Below, one piece after another: positions 46,715 through 55,210 of a stretch of DNA of 64,000 bases. Under the pieces are notes generated by a model that ran no database searches, was not told where the DNA came from, and worked only from the letters and a program-made list of their open reading frames with translations. The DNA lies in the NCBI GenBank assembly GCA_030427735.1, contig JAUIBP010000002.1:310001-374000 (forward strand), written 5' to 3'. The stretch is from Bacteroidia bacterium. Lineage in GTDB: Bacteria; Bacteroidota; Bacteroidia; Flavobacteriales; Flavobacteriaceae. A program made the position numbers and the translations under genes. Every line of letters starts with the position of its first letter. Positions within the stretch are counted from its first letter, which is position 1.

Positions 46715-47907
46715 TCTTTTACTTTTCTATTCTGCAATAAGCATGTTAATGTGATCATTATACCAAGGTCTGAAAAAATTGTTGTCATAAAAGAAAATAT
46801 AAGCGTAATTGAAAACACAAATATACTTATATAACTACTTAAACATAAATTCTTAACTATTGCATATAAAAGCAGAACAAACAGCACTACGCCTACAATA
46901 CCAAGGTCTGCATACGCCCATATAATTTGAGAAAAATGTTTTGTTTGTGTAAATTTTCCCTTCAAAATATTGAAGTAGGAATAAGGTCCATCTCCCAAAA
47001 TTTTAATTGGAATTTTTGAAGCATAGGATATTATAACCTGTGGCCGTTTAGCAATACCTCGTTCATAATTACGATAAGATTTTTCAACATTATATTCATT
47101 TTTAATAAAATGAATTTGTTGCTTAACTGCATTAATTTTAACTATTTGCGAAATTAAAAATGGGGATGCGAGTATAACAGCTAAAATTCCAATTATTTTA
47201 ATTTTTTTAGGAAAGAACCTGTATATCATATACAACACAAAAACAACTAATATTAATTTTGAAATATTAGATTCTGAAATTAAAATAGTTAGCCCCAAAT
47301 ACAAATAAATTAATTTCGGATATTTAGTAATTTCATTGTCCTTATTATTCTCTATAATATTGAAAATATTGAATAAAATAAAAAAACCTAAGGCATGGTC
47401 TGCTTTTAAAAAAAATGTTCCGAACATAAAATCGAAGTCCGCAACAGATTGACTACTTCTGTTAAAACCAATTAAAAAATCATACCCAAAATTCTGGATT
47501 AACATTACGGGAAGTTGTATGCATGCTATTAGCAAAAATATTCTACTAATTGTAACTCGGGAAATGTAATTTTCTTTTTGGTTTATTTTAAAAAACAAGT
47601 AACAACTTAAGGGCAGGAGTAGAAAAATAAAATATATTAATGTTTTTAGTAAACTGGTTTTATTTAAGATTGCACTAGTTATTATTAATAGTCCAAAAAG
47701 AATATGCAGAAAGACGACCCTGTCAAAAAAAACTTTATGCTTTACCAAAACATATAAGCAATAAAACACTAAAAATACAAGTGTAATAAAATATGAAAAC
47801 ACTGTATTTGGAACACCAATAAAAAATTGAATAATTCCTCCCAAAAGAAAACAGGATAGTACTATAAAAACAAAAATAAAGGTATAAATATTTTTTAGTT
47901 TAATCAT
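46711..47907 (-). CDS. Wzy-like O-antigen/polysaccharide polymerase
   Basis: A 398-residue membrane protein with about eleven helices and a larger loop around residues 240-310. Wzy polymerases share topology, not motifs, so the assignment rests on topology and position between glycosyltransferase genes. ATG 47907 gives the common four-base ATGA overlap with the upstream GT2 gene; the longer frame from 47961 would overlap it by 58 bases and adds a hydrophilic leader, so it is rejected. Confidence 0.72.
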   Translation of the reverse strand: MIKLKNIYTFIFVFIVLSCFLLGGIIQFFIGVPNTVFSYFITLVFLVFYCLYVLVKHKVFFDRVVFLHILFGLLIITSAILNKTSLLKTLIYFIFLLLPLSCYLFFKINQKENYISRVTISRIFLLIACIQLPVMLIQNFGYDFLIGFNRSSQSVADFDFMFGTFFLKADHALGFFILFNIFNIIENNKDNEITKYPKLIYLYLGLTILISESNISKLILVVFVLYMIYRFFPKKIKIIGILAVILASPFLISQIVKINAVKQQIHFIKNEYNVEKSYRNYERGIAKRPQVIISYASKIPIKILGDGPYSYFNILKGKFTQTKHFSQIIWAYADLGIVGVVLFVLLLYAIVKNLCLSSYISIFVFSITLIFSFMTTIFSDLGIMITLTCLLQNRKVKE

Positions 47908-48872
47908 TTTTTTAAGTTCTTTGAGTCCTTTATCGCTTCTATAATAACTGAAAATTTCCAAAAGTGTTTTGGATGAAAAATCATTATTAGAAATAAAATA
48001 ATTAAATATAAATACTTATTAATACGGTATAAAAATTTATTGGTTCTAAAGTTTTTTTCAAAAAAAACATTATTTCTCACCGAATAAAAAATTGCATTTT
48101 TAGAATCTGTTCCAAAATATCTCGTGTTTAAAATGCTTTTCGGTTTTTTTAAATGAAATGAAGTTTCCAAATCTTCTAATTCACTCTTCAAAATTAGTAT
48201 TATTTCGCCTCCTTTCTGGGTAATTCTATAAGAAAATTCGTGATCGTCCGCATAAAGGAAAAAATCCTTATCTGGCAGTCCAATTACATCAATTAAATTT
48301 TTATTAAAAAACATACCTCCATATGGCGCTACAGCAACCTTTCCTTCTGCTATTTCTAAATTATATTTAATCTTGGATTTAGAAAAAAGAGATTTAAACT
48401 TTTGAAAAACATGAAATCCCAAAAATGAATTTTTAGCACCTAACATAAGGTAAGGGTTTTCGCTTTGGATAGCTCTTTTATATATCATCCTGTCTGCCCT
48501 ATAAGACAGCAAACTTAATAGAATATTATTGTGTGGATTACGCAGTTTCCAAACAGACTTAAGTTCTTTTAGAGCATTATTTTTTACATAATTATCATCA
48601 TCTAATAACCATATAAAATCGGCATTTTGTTTACGTGCATAATCAATTCCTATTCTGAAAGCATTGGCAGAACCAGTATTATTTTTTAACTCGATTATTT
48701 CAATAATATCCTGTTCCTTTTTAAGTTTCTTTAATTCTGTTAACACAGCATTGTCACTTCCGTTAGAAACCACGATAATGCTATCTACCCCCTCTAAAAT
48801 TAAAGAATGTATCACTTTTTTAAGAAACTCTATTCTATTCCCGTAAGTAACTGTAACAGCAAAATATGTCAT
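47904..48872 (-). CDS. Glycosyltransferase family 2 protein
   Basis: A 322-residue GT-A enzyme. The nucleotide-binding fold starts FAVTVTYGNRIEFLKKVI and the metal-binding acidic motif is DDDN (91-94) in WLLDDDN; a second acidic block YADDHEF lies later. This resembles rhamnosyl/galactofuranosyl transferases of family GT2. A hydrophobic stretch near the C-terminus (about 288-306) suggests membrane association. It starts two bases after the flippase stop. Confidence 0.87.
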   Translation of the reverse strand: MTYFAVTVTYGNRIEFLKKVIHSLILEGVDSIIVVSNGSDNAVLTELKKLKKEQDIIEIIELKNNTGSANAFRIGIDYARKQNADFIWLLDDDNYVKNNALKELKSVWKLRNPHNNILLSLLSYRADRMIYKRAIQSENPYLMLGAKNSFLGFHVFQKFKSLFSKSKIKYNLEIAEGKVAVAPYGGMFFNKNLIDVIGLPDKDFFLYADDHEFSYRITQKGGEIILILKSELEDLETSFHLKKPKSILNTRYFGTDSKNAIFYSVRNNVFFEKNFRTNKFLYRINKYLYLIILFLIMIFHPKHFWKFSVIIEAIKDSKNLKK

Positions 48873-48874
48873 TA

Positions 48875-50317
48875 TTATTTATTGCCTTTAAGTTTAAAAA
48901 TAATAGGGTTCACCATATTCTCGATAAAAAAAACATCCTTTAAGACTAATAAAAATAATCCATATACACAGCCAGAACATATTAGAAAAACAACTAAATA
49001 CCATATATCATTAGTAACAAAAGTTGAGATTAATACACTTAAAGGCAACAGAATTGAAGAAATTAATGCATACTGAATTGCTTTTTTAATAGGAAACTTA
49101 AAATTTATAAGAGCTTTACTATAAAAGAATGTAATTATTAGTCCGGTTAACTCCGTTAATATTGTCGCTATTACTGCACCTTTTGAATCTAATACAGGAA
49201 TTAAAATACCATTTAGTACAATATTAACTAACAGCGCAATTAATACGGCATACATGTATTTTTTTTCTTTATTCGAGGGTACTAAAATTTGTAAAGCAAA
49301 AATATTAGCTAATCCAATTATAATAATTAATGGAGAAAGTAATTTTACCAAGATATGAGCTTCTACAAACTCAATTCCTGCAAATAGTTTAATAATTTTT
49401 TTTGACAAAATACACAATATAACAACAACAGGAAAAGATAAAATTAATACAAAATTAATAGACTTTTCTATTAATTGCTTTACTTCTATTGTTTTCTTCT
49501 CCTTTATAAAAGTTGAAATCTTAGGAATTAACACTACTCCTAAAGATGTAATAATTATTAATAAAATTTTTACGATTCTAATCGCCGCAGAATAATACCC
49601 AACTTGTTCTATTTCAGAAAAATATTTAAGCATGATAACATCTAGGTTAACATAAATACTGATAGCAAGTTGTGTGCTAAATAATATTATTATGGGTTTT
49701 AAATGCAGTTTAAAATTAAAACCAACAAATTTAAATCTTACAAAATTAAAACTATAAAAAACGCTTATTAATACCGATACAAAATTCGATAAGACAATTA
49801 TTAAATAATAAACCCAATAATCTTCTGGTTTTTTAACTAAAACAAAGAGGAGTACTATGGCTAGAATTTTTGATATAAAATTTATAATAGAAATAAATTT
49901 ATATTGCTCTACACCTTGGTAAAACCAATTTATCAATCCAACACTTGCAAAAATATGAATGAATGACAAATATTTTATAATCAACTCATTTTGATATGTT
50001 TTTGTAAACATTAACCACACTGAAAAGATAATTAGTACAATAAAAGACCAAATAAAATGTATTGCTAATAGCTCTGAAAATGTTTTAGATAACCTTTCCT
50101 TATCATCCTTTACTTTGGCTACCTCACGTATTCCATAAATAGGTATTCCTAGAGATGCTAATACAATAAAAGTAGTTGCTAATGATATTGCAAAACTAGT
50201 TAAACCTATACCCTCAGGGCCAAGAATTCTAGATACATACGGAAACGTTATAACTGGTACTAAAACATTAGTGAGGCCTAATAAACTATTATATATAAAA
50301 TTCTTCTTTGTACTCAC
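48875..50317 (-). CDS. Polysaccharide flippase (Wzx, MOP superfamily)
   Basis: A 480-residue membrane protein with about 12-14 helices opening KKNFIYNSLLGLTNVLVPVI and FPYVSRILGPEGIG, the classic Wzx start. It flips the undecaprenyl-linked repeat unit to the periplasm. Start is GTG at 50317. It differs strongly from the other flippase at 18784-20241 and is the one expected to serve this locus. Confidence 0.9.
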   Translation of the reverse strand: MSTKKNFIYNSLLGLTNVLVPVITFPYVSRILGPEGIGLTSFAISLATTFIVLASLGIPIYGIREVAKVKDDKERLSKTFSELLAIHFIWSFIVLIIFSVWLMFTKTYQNELIIKYLSFIHIFASVGLINWFYQGVEQYKFISIINFISKILAIVLLFVLVKKPEDYWVYYLIIVLSNFVSVLISVFYSFNFVRFKFVGFNFKLHLKPIIILFSTQLAISIYVNLDVIMLKYFSEIEQVGYYSAAIRIVKILLIIITSLGVVLIPKISTFIKEKKTIEVKQLIEKSINFVLILSFPVVVILCILSKKIIKLFAGIEFVEAHILVKLLSPLIIIIGLANIFALQILVPSNKEKKYMYAVLIALLVNIVLNGILIPVLDSKGAVIATILTELTGLIITFFYSKALINFKFPIKKAIQYALISSILLPLSVLISTFVTNDIWYLVVFLICSGCVYGLFLLVLKDVFFIENMVNPIIFKLKGNK

Positions 50318-50328
50318 TAATTTGTTAT

Positions 50329-50874
50329 TTATAACTCAATTTCTATTCTTTTATTTAAAACTGGTTTAGATTCTAAGTAAGGATCGTATTTCCCTTCAAT
50401 TTCATTTCTATTAAACACACCATTATTGATACTTTCTAAGTACATATTTGGTTCGAAAAAGCTATTTATTAAAGTGTCATTAACGACTATTTTATTCTTG
50501 TTTAAATAAATTGTAACACTTTTAATTTCTATTGGTGACTTTTGTTTATAAGCGCCATCTCCTAAATCTATTCTAAAATAATATGGTAAAATATCTTTTG
50601 GTAATAGAAACTCAATATTTTGAAAATTGTTTTTTCCTTTAACAATTTTCGACACTCTTTCATTGGAGTTATAACCTATTTCTGGATCAATTCCCGCGAA
50701 ATAAACCTCTAGTTTATCATCTTCTTCTATTTTGATATTTAAAACCAGTTTAAATATGTCGTCATTAACTATGTTTTCCAATTCTGGTTTTTTATCTCTA
50801 TATTTTTCTTTTTTATCATACTTTTTACAAGAGATAAACACAAACAAAACCAATAGTATAATTATTTTTTTCAT
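50329..50874 (-). CDS. Lipoprotein of unknown function in the acylation cassette
   Basis: A 181-residue protein with a lipoprotein signal ending VFISC (Cys 16), followed by a Lys/Asp-rich tether (about 17-35) and a beta-rich domain with repeated Ile-x-Ile and Val-x-Val patterns. I do not recognise it. It lies 11 bases upstream of wzx and nine bases after the SGNH-like gene, so it travels with the acyl-transfer genes; its sequence resembles the C-terminal beta-rich region of that protein only in general character. Confidence 0.65.
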   Translation of the reverse strand: MKKIIILLVLFVFISCKKYDKKEKYRDKKPELENIVNDDIFKLVLNIKIEEDDKLEVYFAGIDPEIGYNSNERVSKIVKGKNNFQNIEFLLPKDILPYYFRIDLGDGAYKQKSPIEIKSVTIYLNKNKIVVNDTLINSFFEPNMYLESINNGVFNRNEIEGKYDPYLESKPVLNKRIEIEL

Positions 50875-50883
50875 TTTTAAAAC

Positions 50884-52317
50884 CTAATTAATTGTAACTG
50901 TTTTATATGTTTGCTTAAAAATTATCTCATTATTATTTAATTTCATACAAAGAAAAATTTTGTATTTGCCTTTTTCTAATAAGTTACTAGGTATGTTAAC
51001 TTGAAATCCAGAATTATGGTATAATTCTTTATCCTTTTTATAGTATTTTGTTACATCCTTCCTTATTATTTGTTTTAGTTGATTAGGACTGCTTAAATAA
51101 ATAAAATTATCATCCTTTTTTAAAACGACATATACCCTGTTTCGAAAATTAGACTGCTTATCCTCTAGTGCAAGCCAACCAGAAAGCACAAGTTGTTTTT
51201 CATCTCCCTGAGTAAGCTCCAAGTCTACTAATTTCTCACCATTTAATCGCTCTAAATTCCCTAATAATTTCGTACCATCTGTTAAGGTATCTTTAATTGT
51301 ATTATTGTACATAAACCCCTCTACAGAGTTAACAACTTCTACCTTCTTCTTTTTTTCTTTACTGTAAATTTTATTTGAAACGTAATTACTAATTTTAATT
51401 GCTCCTTTATAGTTTAAGTGTTGATTATACCCAACAGGTTCGTTAGAGAAAAATGTGTAATCTAAATTAGGGTAAATCGCATTTAAATCTAAATATTTCA
51501 CTTTATCATTAGACGCTGCAATTGCTTTTAAAGGTTCATCTAATGAATTATAATCTATTTTATTCCTATACTCTTTATAAAAAGGAATAGTTAATAAAAT
51601 TATTTGCTCTGTTCCTTTACTTATAGCTAATTGAATAATATCTTCCAATGCTTTTTTCTCTTCTGGTAAGATATTATACGTTTTCAAATCAAAATCTTGC
51701 TGTTGTTTATATTGAATTACAGAAGAAGGGCTTAAAATAGAGGTTACTTTTTGCCCACTAGTCTCCTTATCATGATATAATCTGCTTTTAATATTTGGCC
51801 ATCGATCATGCTTTTTTATTGCTGGAAACATATTTTCGAGCATATTTCCATTAAAAAAAGCCCTAGATTCTTCAATTTTAACCTTACCAAATTTCTTTCC
51901 TTCGTAAGTCAAGTAACGCTTCATATAATCGTTAATTGTAGGATCTTGATTAACGAAAGCTTCCATTGTTAACCTTTCATAAAACAAAAAATTTTCAATA
52001 ATTAAAACTTTAGGAGATTGATAATTGTAAGCCTCTAATGCACAATAATATGCTTGATATATATTCTGCCCCCTTGTAGCCAAAGAAACAATATTAGAAT
52101 TAAGTTTAGCTTCTATAATAGCATTATCTAATCCTGCGTTTGCATGAGAGTTTCCTAATATTAATATATCAACACTATTTTTCTTTCTTTCATAAAAATT
52201 ATTCCAAATAGAGTCTTTAGCCTCTGTAAACAGCGGATTCAGAGATTTAACAACCAATAAAAATAAAATGGCTAATATGATCGCCTTTAAAACTAATTTT
52301 ACTAAACTTTTAACCAT
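50884..52317 (-). CDS. SGNH-hydrolase-like membrane-anchored protein paired with MBOAT
   Basis: A 477-residue protein with one N-terminal membrane helix (about 7-26) and a periplasmic SGNH-type domain (about 48-320): block I appears as LGNSHANAGLD (54-64, Ser57) and the late His as HLNYKGA (His300). The usual catalytic Asp three residues before that His is not apparent (Tyr-Asn-Gln-His), so activity is uncertain. The C-terminal 130 residues look like a beta-sandwich. Such proteins act with MBOAT partners in O-acetylation of polysaccharides, as AlgJ/AlgX with AlgI. It begins six bases after the MBOAT gene. Confidence 0.78.
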   Translation of the reverse strand: MVKSLVKLVLKAIILAILFLLVVKSLNPLFTEAKDSIWNNFYERKKNSVDILILGNSHANAGLDNAIIEAKLNSNIVSLATRGQNIYQAYYCALEAYNYQSPKVLIIENFLFYERLTMEAFVNQDPTINDYMKRYLTYEGKKFGKVKIEESRAFFNGNMLENMFPAIKKHDRWPNIKSRLYHDKETSGQKVTSILSPSSVIQYKQQQDFDLKTYNILPEEKKALEDIIQLAISKGTEQIILLTIPFYKEYRNKIDYNSLDEPLKAIAASNDKVKYLDLNAIYPNLDYTFFSNEPVGYNQHLNYKGAIKISNYVSNKIYSKEKKKKVEVVNSVEGFMYNNTIKDTLTDGTKLLGNLERLNGEKLVDLELTQGDEKQLVLSGWLALEDKQSNFRNRVYVVLKKDDNFIYLSSPNQLKQIIRKDVTKYYKKDKELYHNSGFQVNIPSNLLEKGKYKIFLCMKLNNNEIIFKQTYKTVTIN

Positions 52318-52323
52318 GCTTCC

Positions 52324-53178
52324 CTAAAATTGAAAATAAATAAATTGTGAAGCTATTGATTCTCCATAAACACCAAAAATCGTTATAAACAAACCTATAC
52401 TTATATATGTAACCCACCTAAACGATAATGATTGTTGATTTAACATTGCAACAAGACTTCTTCTTTTTTGAAATCTTTCCATTAAAACCATAACCACAAT
52501 AGATAAAATTAAAAACGAAAATTCAACTTTTTTAAGCCCAATTAAGTATAACGGTTCTCCAAATAATTCATGAAAATTATTATTAAAAAAGCTTGATATT
52601 ATTAAAATAGAATCTGCAAATGAGTTCGCCCTAAAAAACACCCATGCAAAGCACACAACAATAAAAGTTATTAAATTAAAAAACAGCTTATTAGAAAAAT
52701 TGTCTGTGTTAATTTTTAAATGTTGAAAAATAGTTTTCTTAGTTTTGTAAGTAGCTTTTTCTAGAACAATAATTAATCCATGTATTGCGCCCCAAATCAC
52801 AAAAGTAATAGCTGCTCCATGCCATAAACCACTCACTAAAAAAACTATAAACAGATTTAAATACGTTCTATATTTACCATTTCTACTCCCTCCTAACGGG
52901 ATGTAAACATAGTCTCTAAACCATGTAGATAATGAAATATGCCATCTTCTCCAAAACTCTGTTATAGATTTTGACAAATATGGACTGTCAAAATTTTTCA
53001 TCAAATTAAATCCCATAGATCTAGCAGCTCCAATAGCAATATCGGAATACCCTGAAAAATCGCAATATATCTGAAACGCAAATAAAACAGTTGCAATAAT
53101 AGTTTCTATCCCATGATAATTTTCTGGATTGTTATAAACTTCATTTACATAAAGGGCTGCCCTATCTGCTATAACCAT
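52324..53178 (-). CDS. MBOAT O-acyltransferase, C-terminal part (in frame after a TAA)
   Basis: Residues 206-489 of what should be one AlgI-like membrane O-acyltransferase. It carries the catalytic region: FWRRWHISLSTWFRDYVYIP and the active His120 of GLWHGAA (about residue 325 of a joined protein, close to the AlgI position), plus about six helices. Its ATG (53176-53178) follows the TAA stop of the upstream part with no gap and in the same frame. It could be made by termination-reinitiation, by read-through, or not at all if the gene is dead. Confidence 0.8.
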   Translation of the reverse strand: MVIADRAALYVNEVYNNPENYHGIETIIATVLFAFQIYCDFSGYSDIAIGAARSMGFNLMKNFDSPYLSKSITEFWRRWHISLSTWFRDYVYIPLGGSRNGKYRTYLNLFIVFLVSGLWHGAAITFVIWGAIHGLIIVLEKATYKTKKTIFQHLKINTDNFSNKLFFNLITFIVVCFAWVFFRANSFADSILIISSFFNNNFHELFGEPLYLIGLKKVEFSFLILSIVVMVLMERFQKRRSLVAMLNQQSLSFRWVTYISIGLFITIFGVYGESIASQFIYFQF

Positions 53179-53793
53179 TTATTTAAACAAACCAAAAGCC
53201 ATTAATAGAAACCCTGACTTAACCTGATTGTAGTCAAATTTATATGTTCTATAAAATTGTGGTAATAAGTGACTTGCTCTTTCAATAGGGCCTGCAACTA
53301 ATTGCGGAAAAAAAGAAACGAAAGAAAAAAAAGCCAAAGGATCTTTACACGGTTCTAATTGTTTCTTATAAATATCTATAGTATAACTTAAAGTTTGGAA
53401 GGTATAGAAACTAATTCCTACAGGTAAAATAATATTCAAAGTAGATAATTCAAGCGTTTTACCAAATAGTTTAAAGGAATTTACAAAAGTGTCTATAAAA
53501 AAGTTGGTGTATTTAAAATACACCAAAAAACCTAAATTGACGAATAAACTAATATATAAAAGCCGTTTCCTACTTTTTATATTTTCCGTTTTCCCAAGTT
53601 CTTTTCCAACATAAAAATCTACAATTGAACTAATTGCTATTAAAAATAAAAAACGCCAATCCCACCATCCATAAAAAATATAACTAGAGATTAATAATAC
53701 TAAATTTCTTAACTTTAATTCTCCTGAAAAAATCCAATATAATAGAAATACAATAGGAAAAAACACAGCAAAATCTATGGAATTAAATAACAT
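53179..53793 (-). CDS. MBOAT O-acyltransferase, N-terminal part (ends at premature TAA)
   Basis: The first 204 residues of an AlgI-like MBOAT protein: opening NSIDFAVFFPIVFLLYWIF, GWWDWRFLFLI, and PVGISFYTFQTLSYTIDIY, with about six helices. It stops at TAA (53179-53181) inside the conserved segment that in relatives reads GLFKK(M/V)VIADR, so the stop replaces a lysine (AAA to TAA is one base). Together with the downstream part the length is 489 residues, normal for AlgI-type enzymes. Such proteins move acetyl groups from the cytoplasm to extracytoplasmic polysaccharide. First gene of the minus-strand polysaccharide operon. Confidence 0.8.
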   Translation of the reverse strand: MLFNSIDFAVFFPIVFLLYWIFSGELKLRNLVLLISSYIFYGWWDWRFLFLIAISSIVDFYVGKELGKTENIKSRKRLLYISLFVNLGFLVYFKYTNFFIDTFVNSFKLFGKTLELSTLNIILPVGISFYTFQTLSYTIDIYKKQLEPCKDPLAFFSFVSFFPQLVAGPIERASHLLPQFYRTYKFDYNQVKSGFLLMAFGLFK

Positions 53794-53830
53794 AAATTGT
53801 TTTGATTTTTTTTTTATTTAAAAAGGTTTA

Positions 53831-53838
53831 CAAAACTA
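53831..53838 (-). promoter_or_regulatory. Bacteroidota -7 element of the MBOAT-to-glycosylphosphotransferase operon
   Basis: On the minus strand TAGTTTTG, matching TAnnTTTG, 37 bases before the MBOAT ATG and just after the hairpin terminating the upstream cys genes. No clear -33 element. Confidence 0.5.
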
Positions 53839-53853
53839 CTATATTAAAACAGT

Positions 53854-53899
53854 AAATCCATTAAAAACATATTTTTAATCATATGCTTTTAATGGATTT
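53854..53899 (-). terminator. Terminator between cysN and the MBOAT operon
   Basis: A 13-base perfect stem (53854-53866 with 53887-53899) with a 20-base interior that can itself pair (CATAT/ATATG). It sits 25 bases after the cysN stop. A T-rich stretch follows on the minus strand only after a short gap, so efficiency may be moderate. Confidence 0.65.
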
Positions 53900-53924
53900 T
53901 TATACTTAAAATAAAGTTTCGATT

Positions 53925-55178
53925 TTAAACAATCATTCCTGCTGCTACAGTTTCGTTAGTATCATCGTCTACCAATATTAAACTTCCTGTTGTTCGGTTT
54001 TCTCTATAATCATCGATCATCAATGGTTTTGTGGTACGGATTTTAACTTTAGAAATATCGTTCATTTTCAAATCTTTATCGTCTTCATTTCTTCCTAAAG
54101 TATTGATATCGATTTTATAAATTACTTCTTTAATCATTGCTTTTTGATCGTTTGAAGTATGCTTTATAGTATATTTAGCTCTTGGTTTTGCTGGACTATT
54201 ATTTAACCAACACAACATCACTTCTAGATCTTGCGTAGCTTCTGGCTTGTTATTAGATCTAACAATCATATCGCCTCGACTTATATCTATATCGTCTTCA
54301 AGAGTCATAGCTACAGACATTGGTGCGAAAGCTTCTTCTAGATCTTGGTCGTTTAAATTAATCGATTTAATAACCGATGTAAAACCAGAAGGCATTACAG
54401 TTACCTCGTCGCCTACACGGAACACACCACTAGCTATACGCCCTGCATAACCGCGGTAATCTCTGTAAGATTCATTTTGTGGCCTTAACACTGTTTGCAC
54501 AGGAAAACGTGCATCAATTTTATTAACATCGCTGCTAATGTGCATGGTTTCCAACATATTTAACATTGGAGCTCCTTGGTACCAAGACATATTTTCCGAT
54601 TTGTTAACCACATTATCTCCTAAAAGTGCACTCATAGGAATAAAACGGACATCCTTGATTAACATTTTAGAAGAAATTTCTTCAAATTGAGATACAATAT
54701 CGTTAAACACTTCTTCAGAAAAATCTACTAAATCCATTTTATTTACACACACAATAACGTGTGGAATATTTAATAGAGAAGCTATAAAAGCATGGCGTTT
54801 TGTTTGCTCTATTACACCATGTCTGGCATCTACTAAAATGGTAGCTACATTGGCTGTTGAAGCTCCCGTAACCATATTTCTGGTATATTGAATGTGGCCT
54901 GGCGTATCGGCAATAATAAATTTACGCTTAGGTGTGGTAAAATATCTATAAGCCACATCTATGGTAATACCTTGCTCGCGTTCGTCTCTTAAACCATCTG
55001 TAAATAGCGCTAAATCTACGCCCTCATGCCCCTTTTTCTTACTTGTGGTTTCGATAGACTGTAATTGATCTTCGAAAATGGATTTTGAATCGTATAATAA
55101 GCGACCAATTAAGGTACTTTTTCCGTCGTCTACACTTCCTGCGGTTGTGAATCTTAATAATTGGTTATTATCTAACAT
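53925..55178 (-). CDS. cysN: Sulfate adenylyltransferase subunit 1 (GTPase)
   Basis: GTP-driven regulatory subunit of ATP sulfurylase; with CysD it makes adenosine 5'-phosphosulfate (APS) from sulfate and ATP. The 417-residue EF-Tu-like protein has the G1 motif GSVDDGKST, the switch block FTDGLRDEREQGITID, G3 DTPGH and G4 NKMD, followed by two beta-barrel domains. There is no fused APS kinase domain; cysC is separate at 56130-56723. It starts 32 bases after cysD. Confidence 0.95.
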   Translation of the reverse strand: MLDNNQLLRFTTAGSVDDGKSTLIGRLLYDSKSIFEDQLQSIETTSKKKGHEGVDLALFTDGLRDEREQGITIDVAYRYFTTPKRKFIIADTPGHIQYTRNMVTGASTANVATILVDARHGVIEQTKRHAFIASLLNIPHVIVCVNKMDLVDFSEEVFNDIVSQFEEISSKMLIKDVRFIPMSALLGDNVVNKSENMSWYQGAPMLNMLETMHISSDVNKIDARFPVQTVLRPQNESYRDYRGYAGRIASGVFRVGDEVTVMPSGFTSVIKSINLNDQDLEEAFAPMSVAMTLEDDIDISRGDMIVRSNNKPEATQDLEVMLCWLNNSPAKPRAKYTIKHTSNDQKAMIKEVIYKIDINTLGRNEDDKDLKMNDISKVKIRTTKPLMIDDYRENRTTGSLILVDDDTNETVAAGMIV

Positions 55179-55210
55179 AGTACGTGTTCTAAAAAGTTTT
55201 GTTTATTGAT

